DNA of 64,000 nucleotides from an uncultured Bacteroides sp. (GCA_947173895.1 CAMWGU010000009.1:1-64000); one strand, 5' to 3'; counted from the first letter of the stretch, positions 9,790 through 20,962 are shown. The notes: generated from the sequence alone by a model not told the origin. A program made the numbers and translations.

Positions 9790-11799
9790 ATGAAACTAAA
9801 AAAATCTATCTATATTCTGATGACTTCGGCATTGATGATGTCTTTGTCGTCTTGTAATGATATGCTCGATATGGAACCCAAATCGGCCATATCTCCGGAG
9901 AACTACATGAAGGAAGAGTCTCAACTGGATGCATACGCTTTGAACTGTTACGGCTATTTGCCTTGGGACGGAACGGTAGGCCCTTGTGGCTCGGACAATG
10001 CCACCGACATACAGGCAGGCATGTCTGTCCCCGATAAATATCTGAACAATAGACTGAAAGTGGGACAGACCGGAGGCGCTTGGGGATTCGGCGAAATTTA
10101 TAATGTCAACTATTTCTTCAGCGTGGTAGAACCAGCTTACGAGGCCGGTGCCATATCGGGTAACGATGAGAATATCCGCCATTACATCGGCGAGATGCAC
10201 TTCTTTCGTGCCCTGCTCTATTTCAACAAGTTGCGTGCGTTGGGCGATTTTCCTATCGTTACCACTACATTGAGAGATAATAAAGAAGAACTGATTGAGG
10301 CCAGCAAGCGTATGCCCCGTACCGAAGTGGCACGCTTTATTCTGGAAGAACTGGATAAGGCGGCCGAGATGATGCGTCCGGTGTCGCCCGACGGCAACCG
10401 CAATCGCATGAATTCCTCCATTGCCCGGATACTTAAATCGCGTGTGGCCTTGTTCGAAGGTACATGGTTGAAGTATTTCAAGAACACTCCTTTTGTGCCT
10501 AATGGACCGGGATGGCCGGGAGCCGGCAAGGACTATAATGCGGGTTATCAGTTCAAGGCCGGAAGCATTGACGACGAAAGCAACTGGTTCCTTGACCAGG
10601 CTGTCGAAGCAGCCGCTGCGGTGGCCGATGCTTACCAGCTGACCCCCAATTCCGGCATTCTTCCTCAGAGTGCTGCCGAATCGAACGAATATGTGGAAAT
10701 GTTTGGTGCTGTCGACTTGAAGCCTTTCAGCGAGGTGATGCTTTGGAAAGCTTGCGACAAAGGACTAGGAGTGACGCACAACATTCAGGTGAATGCTTCT
10801 ACTTCCAATGTGGGCATCGGTGTCACCCGTGCCATGGTCAATACTTATCTGCTGAAGGACGGTCGTCCTTATTATGCCGAATACGGAGTGGACGCAGGTG
10901 ACGAGTCTATCGAAGAAATCCGTGCCAGCCGCGAAGACCGCGCCATGCTGTTCCTGAAGCAGCCGGGACAGATCAATATGTGGATCAATCTGAACATGGG
11001 ATCTCATGGATCGCCCGTAGAGCCGAAGGTGATGAATATCACCGCCGGATCCGAACAGTTCCGTTATAACACCGGTTATACCAGCCGTAAAGGAGTCAAT
11101 CCCGACAAGGCATTGTGCGACAACTGGGGAAGTTATGGCGGGGTGATTATTTTCCGTGCTTCCGAAGCTTATCTGAACTACATCGAGGCTTATTACGAGC
11201 GTCATGGGCAGCTGGATGCCAAGGCGAACGGCTATTGGAACGCGTTGCGCCAACGTGCAGGCATCGGCGGTTCCATCCAGTCCACTATCGATGCCACCGA
11301 TATGGCGATAGAGGCTAAGTTCAACTGGGCGGCTTATTCGGGCGGACAATTGATTGACAAGACTCTTTATAATATCCGTCGCGAACGGGTGAGCGAGCTG
11401 ATGGGAGAAGGTTTCCGTTGGGATGACTTGCGCCGCTGGCGTTCTATGGACCAGCTGATGGATGCTCCTTACTTTGTAGAGGGTATAAAGGTGTGGGGCG
11501 ATTATTACAAGGCGCTGTACGAGCAGGCCGGTATGGAAAACAAGGATTATCAGCTGGTGTACGAAGGCAGCGATGCCAATGTCTCATCTCCGGCCCTCAG
11601 CCCCTACCTGCGTGTTTACCAGTATAACAAGGAAGGCTTGGGATACAATGGTTACACCTGGCACATGGGACATTACTTGGATCCTATCGCCATCCAGCAT
11701 TTCAAGATTACTGCAACCGACCAGGAGGGTTACTCGGATTCTCCGCTGTATCAGAATCCTTATTGGGGATTGCGTCCTGATACTCCGGCCGAGAAATAA
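9790..11799 (+). CDS. SusD/RagB-family nutrient-binding lipoprotein
   Basis: Lipobox LSSCND, follows SusC by 13 bp, RRERVSELMGEGFRWDDLRRW signature. Confidence 0.95.
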   Translation: MKLKKSIYILMTSALMMSLSSCNDMLDMEPKSAISPENYMKEESQLDAYALNCYGYLPWDGTVGPCGSDNATDIQAGMSVPDKYLNNRLKVGQTGGAWGFGEIYNVNYFFSVVEPAYEAGAISGNDENIRHYIGEMHFFRALLYFNKLRALGDFPIVTTTLRDNKEELIEASKRMPRTEVARFILEELDKAAEMMRPVSPDGNRNRMNSSIARILKSRVALFEGTWLKYFKNTPFVPNGPGWPGAGKDYNAGYQFKAGSIDDESNWFLDQAVEAAAAVADAYQLTPNSGILPQSAAESNEYVEMFGAVDLKPFSEVMLWKACDKGLGVTHNIQVNASTSNVGIGVTRAMVNTYLLKDGRPYYAEYGVDAGDESIEEIRASREDRAMLFLKQPGQINMWINLNMGSHGSPVEPKVMNITAGSEQFRYNTGYTSRKGVNPDKALCDNWGSYGGVIIFRASEAYLNYIEAYYERHGQLDAKANGYWNALRQRAGIGGSIQSTIDATDMAIEAKFNWAAYSGGQLIDKTLYNIRRERVSELMGEGFRWDDLRRWRSMDQLMDAPYFVEGIKVWGDYYKALYEQAGMENKDYQLVYEGSDANVSSPALSPYLRVYQYNKEGLGYNGYTWHMGHYLDPIAIQHFKITATDQEGYSDSPLYQNPYWGLRPDTPAEK

Positions 11800-11883
11800 G
11801 TTCGTGGCAACCGACGGATGGTGCTGACCTTTTAAGGGTGTCAGGGTGACATCCGCAAGGTCGGGAAAGAACCGGATGGCAAG

Positions 11884-11919
11884 AGCCGCATTCTACTCTG
11901 CATTGAGTGGAATGCGGCT
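11884..11919 (+). terminator. Terminator after susD
   Basis: AGCCGCATTC...GAATGCGGCT then TTTCTTTGTATTTTTT. Confidence 0.8.
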
Positions 11920-12017
11920 TTTCTTTGTATTTTTTCGTCAGTGCGTATATGGTTGGGGCGGTTCTGTGGAGGTGGCTTTGAAAAGACAAGTGCTGTTATC
12001 TGAAACCGGCCGGTTGC

Positions 12018-12199
12018 AAACTTCTTCGTGCTTCTATGAATACTTGTCATCGGCCGTTTCTATTCTTAAAACACCGACGGTGTTTTCATGATTTCCGTCG
12101 GAGTTCTTTAGAACGCCAACGGTGTTTTATAAAACGCCGACGGAGTTTTAAGAAATATATGGGACATGAACAACTTTGGATAAGGCTGCCCAAAACTAT
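12018..12199. repeat. 182-bp quasi-palindromic dispersed element, copy A
   Basis: 29-nt arm + 16-nt spacer + 92-bp core of four GC-centred palindromes + 16-nt spacer + diverged arm; homologous to 26230..26411 in inverse orientation. Confidence 0.85.
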
Positions 12200-12309
12200 G
12201 GAAGCGGTTGTTCTTCATTATAAATCTGCATCGTTGTACGGCTCGGAAAGTAAATTGCCTGAAATCTGTTTGCAGATATCGAGATATTTTGCAAATTTAT
12301 AATCGCGAA

Positions 12310-12813
12310 AACGTTAAAGAGACTGATGTCGGCTCCCACATCGAACATGTTTACTTTTTCCCAAGTAATGTGTGGATTACCAAAGGTGGTTTCGTTACCG
12401 TTGCCTGAGTCAATCAGTGTCTGATACATGTATAGGCCGATATTCTCGTTTCCTAATTGTCCGTATGAGGCTCTCACTTTCAGATTGTTCAGCCAGTCGA
12501 TGCCTTTCATGAAGTTTTCTTCTGTCATGTTCCATCCCAGACCGATGGAGGGGAAATAGCCATATTTGTGTCCTTTTCCGAAGCGGGAAGAACCATCGGC
12601 ACGCAAGGTGCCTTCTATCAGATAACGGCCTACGATGGTAGGAGGAATTCCGTATAGTTGATACAACGGACTCTGGCCGCCCGAGTCGGCTACAGAGGGT
12701 TGGCGCTGGCTGGAACGGATCATATTCAAGTCTACGTCCACACTGAGGTTGTCGCGCAGATTGACGGTGGTGTTGGCACGTAGGTTGAAGCGTTCGAATT
12801 TATATTTTTTCAT
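12310..12813 (-). pseudogene. Decayed SusC-family gene (internally deleted, truncated)
   Basis: NLRDNLSVDVDLNMIRSSQRQPSV joined directly to RYLIEGTLRADGSSRFGKGHKYGYFPSIGLGWNMTEENFM...LKVRASYGQLGNENIG; plug domain and C-terminus missing. Confidence 0.85.
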
Positions 12814-12896
12814 GATCTGCGTTCTTAAGGTGTATGAAGCGTGCATGCAACTGGCCGTCATGTCGGGTGGCTGGCGGTGAAGTGTGGTGCATAAAA

Positions 12897-12926
12897 AAAT
12901 CCCCAGATATGAGCTCCAGGGATTTG
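12897..12926 (-). terminator. Terminator of GH29 gene
   Basis: Minus strand AAATCCCTGGAGCTCATATCTGGGGATTTTTTTA. Confidence 0.75.
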
Positions 12927-12945
12927 ATTGATAAGAAAATTGTAA

Positions 12946-14274
12946 TTATTTTGTATTAAGTGTCAGCTCTATCACGTAGTCTGTTTCATTGGGCACTTGG
13001 GGCAGTTTCACCAAGATGCCTTCTTTCTCTTGTCTGAACGAAACCGGAGTTTTGTCGATGAACTGTACCGCTTTCTTGACCTTCGTCTTCAGTGGTATGT
13101 AGAGTGTATTGTCTTTGTAGTCCAGCACGTGGATGAACAGGCGGTCGCCTTTGCGGGTCGATACCCCCCATGGATGGGGAGCTACATCGCCGCCGCGTGT
13201 GCCGTAAATGGTTTCTCCGTATTGTTCCATCCATTCGCCCACTTCTTTCAGGTGCTTGACGGCAGTAGCGGGCAGTTCTCCGTTGGGCTGCGGGCCGATG
13301 TTCATCAGCAGGTTGGCGTTCTTGCCGGCTGCTTTCACCAGATAGTGTATCAACGTCTTGGGCGACTTGTAGTTCTGGTCTTCAATCTTGTATCCCCACA
13401 TGCCGTTCATTGTCTCACAGGTTTCCAGCGGAAGTGCGCTTACGGCTTGTCCGGAAAATCCGGCTGTGTTTTCGCCGGGCAGGTCGCGTTCGAACATCTG
13501 GAAATCTTCTCCGGCATACGGAGTGCGGTGGTGGTTGTTGCCCACCAGGCAAGCCGGCTGCAATTTATGTATCAGTGCGTATTGCTCTTCCAGTTGCCAG
13601 TTGAAGTCGGCGGGCTGGTCCCATATACCGTCAAACCAAATGGCGCCTATCGGGCCGTAGTTGGTCAGAAGCTCGGTCAGCTGGTTGTTCATGAATGTAT
13701 AATAGCTTTTCCAGTCTCCGTGTCCTTTGGGGCGTCCGGTTCCCCGTCCGGTTCCTCCTCCTTCCGGATAGTCATCGCGATACCAGTCCAGATGTGAATA
13801 ATAGAAATGGAGTTTGATGCCTTGCTTCTGGCATTCGTCGGCCAGTTCTTTCAGCACATCGCGTTTGAACGGGGTGGCATCTACAATGTTGTAGTCCGAT
13901 TCTTTGGTGTCGAACATGGAGAAGCTGTCGTGATGGCGGCTGGTGATACAGATGTATTTGGCGCCGGATGCCTTGATGGCAGACACCCATTCGGCAGCGT
14001 TGAAGCGCGAAGGATAGAATCCGGATGCCAGCTTGGAATATTCTTCTCGGTTGATGTTGTGGGTGGTCATATACCATTCTCCTTGGGCGGTCATGCTGTA
14101 AATGCCCCAATGAAGGAAGATGCCGAATTTATTGTCTTGAAATTCCTGACGTGCTTTCAGGTTCTCAGGAGTGGGGGTGTAAGCTTGGCCGGAGCTCTGT
14201 GCGAAAAGAGAGTTGCCGGACATGAATAGCAAGGCAGTGCCTAAGCAAAATTTCTGTATTAATTTATTCTTCAT
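12946..14274 (-). CDS. Alpha-L-fucosidase, GH29, secreted
   Basis: Signal peptide; KFGIFLHWGIYSMTAQGEWYM, YICITSRHHDSFSMFDTKESDYNIVD, GAIWFDGIWD, NANLLMNIGPQPNGELP. Confidence 0.93.
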   Translation of the reverse strand: MKNKLIQKFCLGTALLFMSGNSLFAQSSGQAYTPTPENLKARQEFQDNKFGIFLHWGIYSMTAQGEWYMTTHNINREEYSKLASGFYPSRFNAAEWVSAIKASGAKYICITSRHHDSFSMFDTKESDYNIVDATPFKRDVLKELADECQKQGIKLHFYYSHLDWYRDDYPEGGGTGRGTGRPKGHGDWKSYYTFMNNQLTELLTNYGPIGAIWFDGIWDQPADFNWQLEEQYALIHKLQPACLVGNNHHRTPYAGEDFQMFERDLPGENTAGFSGQAVSALPLETCETMNGMWGYKIEDQNYKSPKTLIHYLVKAAGKNANLLMNIGPQPNGELPATAVKHLKEVGEWMEQYGETIYGTRGGDVAPHPWGVSTRKGDRLFIHVLDYKDNTLYIPLKTKVKKAVQFIDKTPVSFRQEKEGILVKLPQVPNETDYVIELTLNTK

Positions 14275-14345
14275 AATTGATATAGTGATTTTATTTGTTG
14301 CAAGATAGCCATTTTATTGTAAATGGGGAAATATTTCCCGGAAAT

Positions 14346-14378
14346 ATTGCACGAAAGCAGCGATATTCTCTACCTTTG
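14346..14378 (+). promoter_or_regulatory. Bacteroides-type promoter for G3E GTPase gene
   Basis: ATTG-N21-TACCTTTG. Confidence 0.5.
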
Positions 14379-14409
14379 CGCGGTAATTGTGATATTTGAA
14401 CTTGTAATA

Positions 14410-15603
14410 ATGAAGACAAAAGAAATTCCTATACTGCTTCTGACCGGTTATCTGGGCAGTGGAAAAACAACATTGGTGAACCATATTCTTTCCAATCAGC
14501 AGGGCATTAAGTTTGCTGTCATTGTCAATGACATCGGCGAAGTGAATATTGACGCCGGTCTGATTCAGAAAGAGGGGATTGTAGGAAAGAAGGACGACAG
14601 TTTGGTAGCACTTCAGAACGGCTGCATCTGCTGTACGCTGAAGATGGACTTGGTGGAACAGATTGACGACTTGATGAAGTTGCGTCGTTTTGACTACATT
14701 GTGATAGAGGCGAGCGGTGTTTGCGAACCTGCCCCCATCGCACAGACCATTTGTTCCGTTTCGGGCATGGGAGGCCTGCATGGCAGTTGCTATCTGGACT
14801 GCATTGTGACTGTAGTGGATGCCCTGCGTCTGCAAAGTGAGTTTGCCTGTGGAAATGCGTTGTCTCGCAAAGGCATTGACGAGGAGGATATAGAGAATCT
14901 GATTATCCAGCAAATAGAATTCTGCAATGTGATTCTGCTTAACAAGGCTTCCGAGGTAAGTGCCGATGAACTGGAGCGCATCAAACAGATTGTACGCACA
15001 CTGCAACCCGCAGCCGAGATTGTGGAATGCGACTATGCGGAAGTCGATTTGGGCAATATCATTCATACAAGGAAGTTCGATTTTGAACGCACAGCCACCT
15101 CGGCCGGCTGGATACGCGGAATAGAGAGTGCTCTTGCGGAAGAACAGAAAAAGGAGGCCGAAGAGCATCATCACGACGAAGCCGCTGACGAGTCGGAGCA
15201 CCATCACGGACACCACCACCACGAAGGCGAGGTGGAGGAATACGGCATCAGTACTTTTGTCTATTACCGTCGTCCGGCGTTTGATATCCATAAGTTCGAC
15301 CGTTTTGTGGCAACCCGATGGAGTCCGGATATTATCCGGGCGAAAGGAGTCTGTTATTTCAGCAACAATCCCGACATGTCTTTCCTTTTTGAACAAGCCG
15401 GAGTGCAGAAAAGACTGAAGGAAGCCGGTTTATGGTATGCCACGGCACCCGAAGAAGAACTGATGGAAATAATGAAGCAAGAGCCGGGACTGTTGCAGGA
15501 CTGGGACGATCGGTATGGCGACCGCATGCAGAAAATTGTATTTATCGGGCAGCATCTTGACAAGGAACAACTGACACGCGAACTGGACGAATGCTTGGTG
15601 TAA
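14410..15603 (+). CDS. CobW/G3E-family GTPase (metallochaperone-like)
   Basis: Start refined to MKTKEIPILLLTGYLGSGKTTLVNHIL; CICC motif; His-rich loop HHHDEAADESEHHHGHHHHEGE. Confidence 0.9.
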   Translation: MKTKEIPILLLTGYLGSGKTTLVNHILSNQQGIKFAVIVNDIGEVNIDAGLIQKEGIVGKKDDSLVALQNGCICCTLKMDLVEQIDDLMKLRRFDYIVIEASGVCEPAPIAQTICSVSGMGGLHGSCYLDCIVTVVDALRLQSEFACGNALSRKGIDEEDIENLIIQQIEFCNVILLNKASEVSADELERIKQIVRTLQPAAEIVECDYAEVDLGNIIHTRKFDFERTATSAGWIRGIESALAEEQKKEAEEHHHDEAADESEHHHGHHHHEGEVEEYGISTFVYYRRPAFDIHKFDRFVATRWSPDIIRAKGVCYFSNNPDMSFLFEQAGVQKRLKEAGLWYATAPEEELMEIMKQEPGLLQDWDDRYGDRMQKIVFIGQHLDKEQLTRELDECLV

Positions 15604-15632
15604 GACACAAGGAGTAGATATATAGAAACAGG

Positions 15633-15684
15633 AAAAAAGCCGGGCCGTTACTCTATGCATAGAGCGATGGCCCGGCCTTTTTTC
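15633..15684. terminator. Strong bidirectional terminator
   Basis: AAAAGCCGGGCC...GGCCCGGCCTTTTTT. Confidence 0.85.
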
Positions 15685-15700
15685 TGTCTCTATTCTGTAT

Positions 15701-17119
15701 TTATAGCAGCGACATGTCGTTCAGCAACTGATATACTCCGCTCAGTATTCCCAGCACAAGTATGCCGGCTACGCACACCAGCAAGCTGATGCGCATCGGG
15801 ACTGTCGTCCTGAAATGGCCGATCGGTTGTTCGTTGGGCTGGATGAACATGGCTTTTACAATCAGCAGATAATAATACAGCGAAATGATGGTATTGACCA
15901 GTGCAATGAATACAATCAGATAATATCCGCTATGGAATGCAGCCATAAATACGAAAAACTTGCTGAAGAAACCGGCAAATGGCGGGATGCCTGCCAATGA
16001 AAACAGAGCAAGCGTCATGACCATGGTCAGTTTGGGGTTTGTCCGGTATAGTCCGTTGTAGTCCTCACGTTCTATTTGGCCGTGAGTATGCTGTTCGATG
16101 GCATTGATAACCCCGAATACGGCCAGATTGGCGGCAATGTATACTATTATATAATAGACCAGCGACGCCATGCCTTGCGGGGTTCCGGCCAGCACGGCTA
16201 GCAGGATGTAGCCGGCTTGCGAGATGCTGCTGAATGCCATGAAACGCTTCAGGTTGTTTTGGCGGATGGCAAACAAATTGGCAATGGTGATGGTGGTTAC
16301 AATGACTAGGCATAACATTTGGCTCCATTGTCCGGCCATCGGACCAAATACTTTGGTCAGCACGGCCATCAGGGCAAAGGCTGCCGCGCCTTTCGAAATG
16401 ACGGACAGGTAGGCGCTCACCGTGGTGGGGGCGCCTTGATAGGTGTCTGCTGTCCAAAGGTGGAAAGGAACCAGGCTTAGTTTGAAGGCCAGTCCGGAGA
16501 AAAAGAATACCAGTGCCAGTATTTGCAGTGGAGTTCCAACCAGTCTGGAAGGGATGTCGTCAAAGTACAGAGTGCCTGTCGTGCCATAGATCATAGAGAT
16601 TCCATAGAGGAAAATACCGCTGGAGAACAGGGCTGATAAAATGAACTTGGCTCCGGCCTCGGCGCTGTGTCCTTTGTATTTGTCGAAGGTCACAAGGCAG
16701 GCCATAGGGACAGTTGCCAGTTCCAGTCCGAGAAAAAACAACAGGAAGTGGCCTGCGCTTATCATGAAAAACATACCCAGCAGAGTGCTGAGGGTGAGCA
16801 GATAAAATTCACCTTGTTTGTAGCGGGTGTCTTCGCGTTGTAGCCAAGTGTCGGCTTGCAGAAAGACCAGCAGGGTGCCCACGGTCAGGACGCTTTTCAG
16901 TACGGAGGCTATAGGGGTGGAATGATACATGCCACCAAATGCGATTACTTCTTCCGGCCATAGATTGGCCAATAATTGGAGAGCCAGCAGAATACATGCC
17001 ATGGGGCGCAGTCTGTGGCGTTGCGGGGTCGGCAGGAACAAGTCCAACAGAAACATCAGAATGAAAACGGCTGTCAGGCTTAGCTCGGCATGCATGTGGA
17101 GTATTGCTATTAGGTCCAT
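15701..17119 (-). CDS. nuoN: NADH-quinone oxidoreductase subunit N
   Basis: Antiporter-like TM subunit, last in nuo cluster; [26 protein letters not shown]. Confidence 0.93.
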   Translation of the reverse strand: MDLIAILHMHAELSLTAVFILMFLLDLFLPTPQRHRLRPMACILLALQLLANLWPEEVIAFGGMYHSTPIASVLKSVLTVGTLLVFLQADTWLQREDTRYKQGEFYLLTLSTLLGMFFMISAGHFLLFFLGLELATVPMACLVTFDKYKGHSAEAGAKFILSALFSSGIFLYGISMIYGTTGTLYFDDIPSRLVGTPLQILALVFFFSGLAFKLSLVPFHLWTADTYQGAPTTVSAYLSVISKGAAAFALMAVLTKVFGPMAGQWSQMLCLVIVTTITIANLFAIRQNNLKRFMAFSSISQAGYILLAVLAGTPQGMASLVYYIIVYIAANLAVFGVINAIEQHTHGQIEREDYNGLYRTNPKLTMVMTLALFSLAGIPPFAGFFSKFFVFMAAFHSGYYLIVFIALVNTIISLYYYLLIVKAMFIQPNEQPIGHFRTTVPMRISLLVCVAGILVLGILSGVYQLLNDMSLL

Positions 17120-17156
17120 TATTACAAGATTGTTTAATTTTTGATTTTCGTTTTTC

Positions 17157-18638
17157 TTATTTCACTAAGTGGCTTATGATGGGTTCCACGCTGTGGCCGA
17201 TCAGGTCGCTCATCCAAAAGGGAGCCAGTCCCAGACCGGCTACACAGGCGATGAGGCAGATAACGGCGACTCTTTCGTCCCAACTTGCATCCGTGAGTTT
17301 CAAATGTTCGGGATTCTTCACGTTGCCATACAAAATCCGGCCGACAACGCGCAGAATGTATACGGCCGTGACCACGATGCTGGTTGTAGCTACCAAAGTA
17401 CATACGCGGTGAAAGGTGTCATTGTTTTGGAAAGATCCCACGAAAACAGTCATTTCGGCAATGAAACCGCTCAGGCCCGGAAGTCCCAGATTGGCCAGAC
17501 CGGCAATGACATAACCCACTGCCAGAAACGGCATGATCTTCATCAAGCCTCCCATCAGCCGGACATCGCGGGTGTGGGTGCGGCCGTATATCATACCGAT
17601 AAGGGCGAAAAACAGGGCGGTCATCAGCCCGTGACTCAGCATTTGCAGAATGGCTCCTGTACAACTGGTGCGTGTCATCATCAGTAAGGCAAAGAGCACC
17701 AGGCCGCAATGGGATACGGACGAATAGGCGTTAATGTATTTCAAGTCGGTCTGTACCACTGCGCTGAAGGCACCATAGACTACAGAGATGGTGGTTAGTA
17801 TCAGAAATACATCTCCCCATACGGCTGCCCCTTCGGGCATCAGATACATGGCCACCCGGAAGCATCCGTAGCCACCCAGTTTCATCAATACTCCGGCATG
17901 AAGCATGGATACGGCGGTCGGTGCGGAAGCATGTCCGTCGGGGCTCCACATATGGAACGGGAACAAAGCACCCAATACTCCGAATCCAAGGAAGATAAGA
18001 GGGAAGAAGATGCGTTGCATTTCAAACGGTATGTGTCGTCTGGCGATTTCCAGCAGATTCATAGTCTCGCCGCCTGCTCCATAGAAAATGCCCAAAATGC
18101 CGATCAGTAAAAATGCCGATCCACCCATCAGCATCAGTGTGAGTTTCATGGCGGCATATTCCTTGCGGCCGCTTCCCCATATTCCTATTAGCAGGTACAT
18201 CGGAATCAGGGCCACCTCGTAGAACATAAACATGGTGAACAAGTCCGTAGAAACAAAGAAGCCGAATACCCCCATGCTCAGCAGGGTGAACCACAGGAAA
18301 TATTCTTTGGTCATCGGTTGTAACTTCCATGAGGCGAAGGTGCCGGTGAATACGATGATGGAACTTAGTAGCAACATGGCTACCGATATGCCATCTACTC
18401 CTGTGGAATAGCATATATGGAGCGGTGCGTACCAAACGGTACTGGCTGTGAAAAGCATCTCTTCTGTGGCACCGGCTTGTCGCAATCCTATATAGTGGGC
18501 AGTGAGGTAAACGGATAAGGCCAGCAATAAGGAGGCTCCGGTAACCATAACCCCACGAACTTGGTTGACACTGCGCGAAGCCCAAAGCCCCGCCAGCATC
18601 AACAAGGGGATGATGATAAATAAACTTAATATGTTCAT
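17157..18638 (-). CDS. nuoM: NADH-quinone oxidoreductase subunit M
   Basis: [33 protein letters not shown]. Confidence 0.95.
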   Translation of the reverse strand: MNILSLFIIIPLLMLAGLWASRSVNQVRGVMVTGASLLLALSVYLTAHYIGLRQAGATEEMLFTASTVWYAPLHICYSTGVDGISVAMLLLSSIIVFTGTFASWKLQPMTKEYFLWFTLLSMGVFGFFVSTDLFTMFMFYEVALIPMYLLIGIWGSGRKEYAAMKLTLMLMGGSAFLLIGILGIFYGAGGETMNLLEIARRHIPFEMQRIFFPLIFLGFGVLGALFPFHMWSPDGHASAPTAVSMLHAGVLMKLGGYGCFRVAMYLMPEGAAVWGDVFLILTTISVVYGAFSAVVQTDLKYINAYSSVSHCGLVLFALLMMTRTSCTGAILQMLSHGLMTALFFALIGMIYGRTHTRDVRLMGGLMKIMPFLAVGYVIAGLANLGLPGLSGFIAEMTVFVGSFQNNDTFHRVCTLVATTSIVVTAVYILRVVGRILYGNVKNPEHLKLTDASWDERVAVICLIACVAGLGLAPFWMSDLIGHSVEPIISHLVK

Positions 18639-18681
18639 CTTCTTGATTGTGAATAATTGAATGTTAGATATTTAAAAAGGT

Positions 18682-20595
18682 TCATACCAGCAAGAGCAGC
18701 GTTAATAACAGGGCACCGGCCAAAAACCAGATGCTGTATTGCTGTACATTCCCGCTTTGCATGTCGCGTATTTCATCGGAAGCGGCATGGGTACTCCAAG
18801 CCGTGAAGTTGAAAAACTGGTCAATGACGTGTCGGTCCCACCAGGCTATCGGTGTACTGATGCAGCGGAAAATAATTTTCTTAGTGACAAACAGCCATAC
18901 CTCGTCCATATAGAAACGGTGGTAGGCGGCTGTGTGCATACGTTGGAAGGTACGTGCCAGCCGGTCGGCCACAGGCTGTTTTTTTCCGGCGTAGATCCAT
19001 GTGGCCAGCGCAATGGAGACGATGGCGATCAGGATGCTTGTGATAGCCACTTGTTTGTCTAGCTGAATGGTATAGGATTGTCCGTCACTGCTGATCAGAT
19101 GGCCGAACGGCATGAATCCGGCCACGCAAGTCACGGCTGCCAGAAACAGTAGCGGGAAAGTCATGCTCAGCGGAGCTTCATGGGGAGTGTGTGCGGTGTG
19201 TGTCCCCTCGTTTGCCGGAAGCTGCCTGTCGGGTTCAGCTCCCCAAAAGATGCCGTAGTAAAGGCGGAACATATAGAAAGCTGTTATGGCGGCTATTCCT
19301 GTCATGATCCAGCCCATGGCGGGGCTGAACCGGAAGCAGGCGGTCAGAATCTCATCTTTTGAGAAGAAGCCCGAGAACGGACAAATGCCCGAAATGGCCA
19401 GACAGGCAATCAGGAATGTCCAGTGAGTGACCGGCATGTATTTGCGGAGTCCGCCCATGGCACTCATCTCGTTGCTGTGTACGGCATGGATGATACATCC
19501 GGCTCCCAAAAACAACAATGCCTTGAACATGGCATGTGTGAACAGATGGAACAGGGATGCCATGTATCCTAGTCCCCCTTCATGGGGGTCTGTGGAAGTA
19601 CATACGCCTAATGCAACCATCATGAATCCGATCTGTGAGATGGTGGAGAAGGCCAGCACCCGTTTGATGTCGCTTTGCACACAAGCCACACTGGCCGCAT
19701 AGAATGCCGTGAACGCACCGATGTATGCTATCCAGTGTAATACTTCGGGGGCATAGCCGATAAACAGCGGGAACATGCGTGCCACCAGATAGACACCGGC
19801 TACCACCATGGTGGCGGCATGAATCAGCGCACTGACCGGAGTGGGACCTTCCATGGCATCGGGCAGCCAGATGTGTAGCGGAAACATGGCGCTTTTGCCG
19901 GCTCCGCCTATAAACATCAGTCCCAGTGCCAAGGCGGGCAAGGTGTTCGAAGCCAATTCTCCATGAGGACCAAAATTAGGAGTGAACCCGAAAGTTTGTC
20001 CGTAATAGCCATAAATCAGGATGCCGATCAGAAAGCCTAGGTCGGCGAAGCGGGTGACGATAAACGCTTTCTTGCTGGCCGCAATGGCTTCCTTCTTGGT
20101 GTAATAGAAACCGATGAGCAGGTAAGACGAAACGCCTACCAATTCCCAGAATACATACATCTGAAAAATATTGGTTGCCACTACAATACCCAGCATGGAC
20201 ATGGTGAACAGGCTAAGGAAGGCATAATAGCGTTGGAATCCTTTTTCGCCTTTCATATATCCGAACGAGTAGATATGTACCATCAAACTGACGGTGGAAA
20301 TAACGACCAGCATCATGACCGAAATCGGATCGAGCATGATTCCCATGTCGATATGTAGCTGGGTGGTGAAAGGCAGCCATTCAAAATTATAGGGCATGAG
20401 CGTGGGAAAGACGCCTTCTGCCGTCCGTCCTCTCATGAAATACTGAAAAGCGGTGAGATAGGAAAGCAACGTCACTCCTGCCAGCGAAGCGGTGCCGATG
20501 GCTCCTGCCAGTCCGTTTTTCATGCGCATGTCTGCCAGTCCCAGTATCAGAAAACTGAGGAAGGGCAGGATTAAGATTAGTATTGTGTATTCCAT
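18682..20595 (-). CDS. nuoL: NADH-quinone oxidoreductase subunit L
   Basis: FPLHIWLPDAMEGPTPVSALIHAATMVVAGVYLVAR. Confidence 0.96.
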   Translation of the reverse strand: MEYTILILILPFLSFLILGLADMRMKNGLAGAIGTASLAGVTLLSYLTAFQYFMRGRTAEGVFPTLMPYNFEWLPFTTQLHIDMGIMLDPISVMMLVVISTVSLMVHIYSFGYMKGEKGFQRYYAFLSLFTMSMLGIVVATNIFQMYVFWELVGVSSYLLIGFYYTKKEAIAASKKAFIVTRFADLGFLIGILIYGYYGQTFGFTPNFGPHGELASNTLPALALGLMFIGGAGKSAMFPLHIWLPDAMEGPTPVSALIHAATMVVAGVYLVARMFPLFIGYAPEVLHWIAYIGAFTAFYAASVACVQSDIKRVLAFSTISQIGFMMVALGVCTSTDPHEGGLGYMASLFHLFTHAMFKALLFLGAGCIIHAVHSNEMSAMGGLRKYMPVTHWTFLIACLAISGICPFSGFFSKDEILTACFRFSPAMGWIMTGIAAITAFYMFRLYYGIFWGAEPDRQLPANEGTHTAHTPHEAPLSMTFPLLFLAAVTCVAGFMPFGHLISSDGQSYTIQLDKQVAITSILIAIVSIALATWIYAGKKQPVADRLARTFQRMHTAAYHRFYMDEVWLFVTKKIIFRCISTPIAWWDRHVIDQFFNFTAWSTHAASDEIRDMQSGNVQQYSIWFLAGALLLTLLLLV

Positions 20596-20649
20596 TTTAA
20601 TAATATGTTTTGTAGTCCGAAAAAGTATCTTCCGGTGTGTGTGGACCGG

Positions 20650-20949
20650 TTAGTTTTTCATTTCATTTAAGTTCTTCACCTGAATATTGCGTATGTTGCG
20701 ATAGATGTTGATGATAATGGCAATAGCTACCGCTGTTTCGGCCGCGCTCACGCCGATGGCGAACAAGGCAAAAAAGAAACCTTCCAGTTCGTTGGGAAAG
20801 AGATATCGGTTGAATACGGCAAAGTTGATATCTACCGAATTCAGTATCAGTTCTACACTGATCAGCATGGCCAGCAGGTTTCGTCGGGTGAAGAAACCAT
20901 AGATGCCTGCAAACATCATAAAGGTGGAGACCACCAGGTAATATTCCAT
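20650..20949 (-). CDS. nuoK: NADH-quinone oxidoreductase subunit K
   Basis: MEYYLVVSTFMMFAGIYGFFTRRNLLAMLISVELILNSVDINF; start refined. Confidence 0.93.
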   Translation of the reverse strand: MEYYLVVSTFMMFAGIYGFFTRRNLLAMLISVELILNSVDINFAVFNRYLFPNELEGFFFALFAIGVSAAETAVAIAIIINIYRNIRNIQVKNLNEMKN

Positions 20950-20962
20950 GTGTACCATAATT

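Noticed and set aside
12063-12154. Possible CRISPR array
   Set aside because: Units are contiguous palindromes without unique spacers of regular length and no cas genes are present.
14314-15396. 360-aa minus-strand ORF
   Set aside because: Antisense to the G3E GTPase gene with clear motifs.
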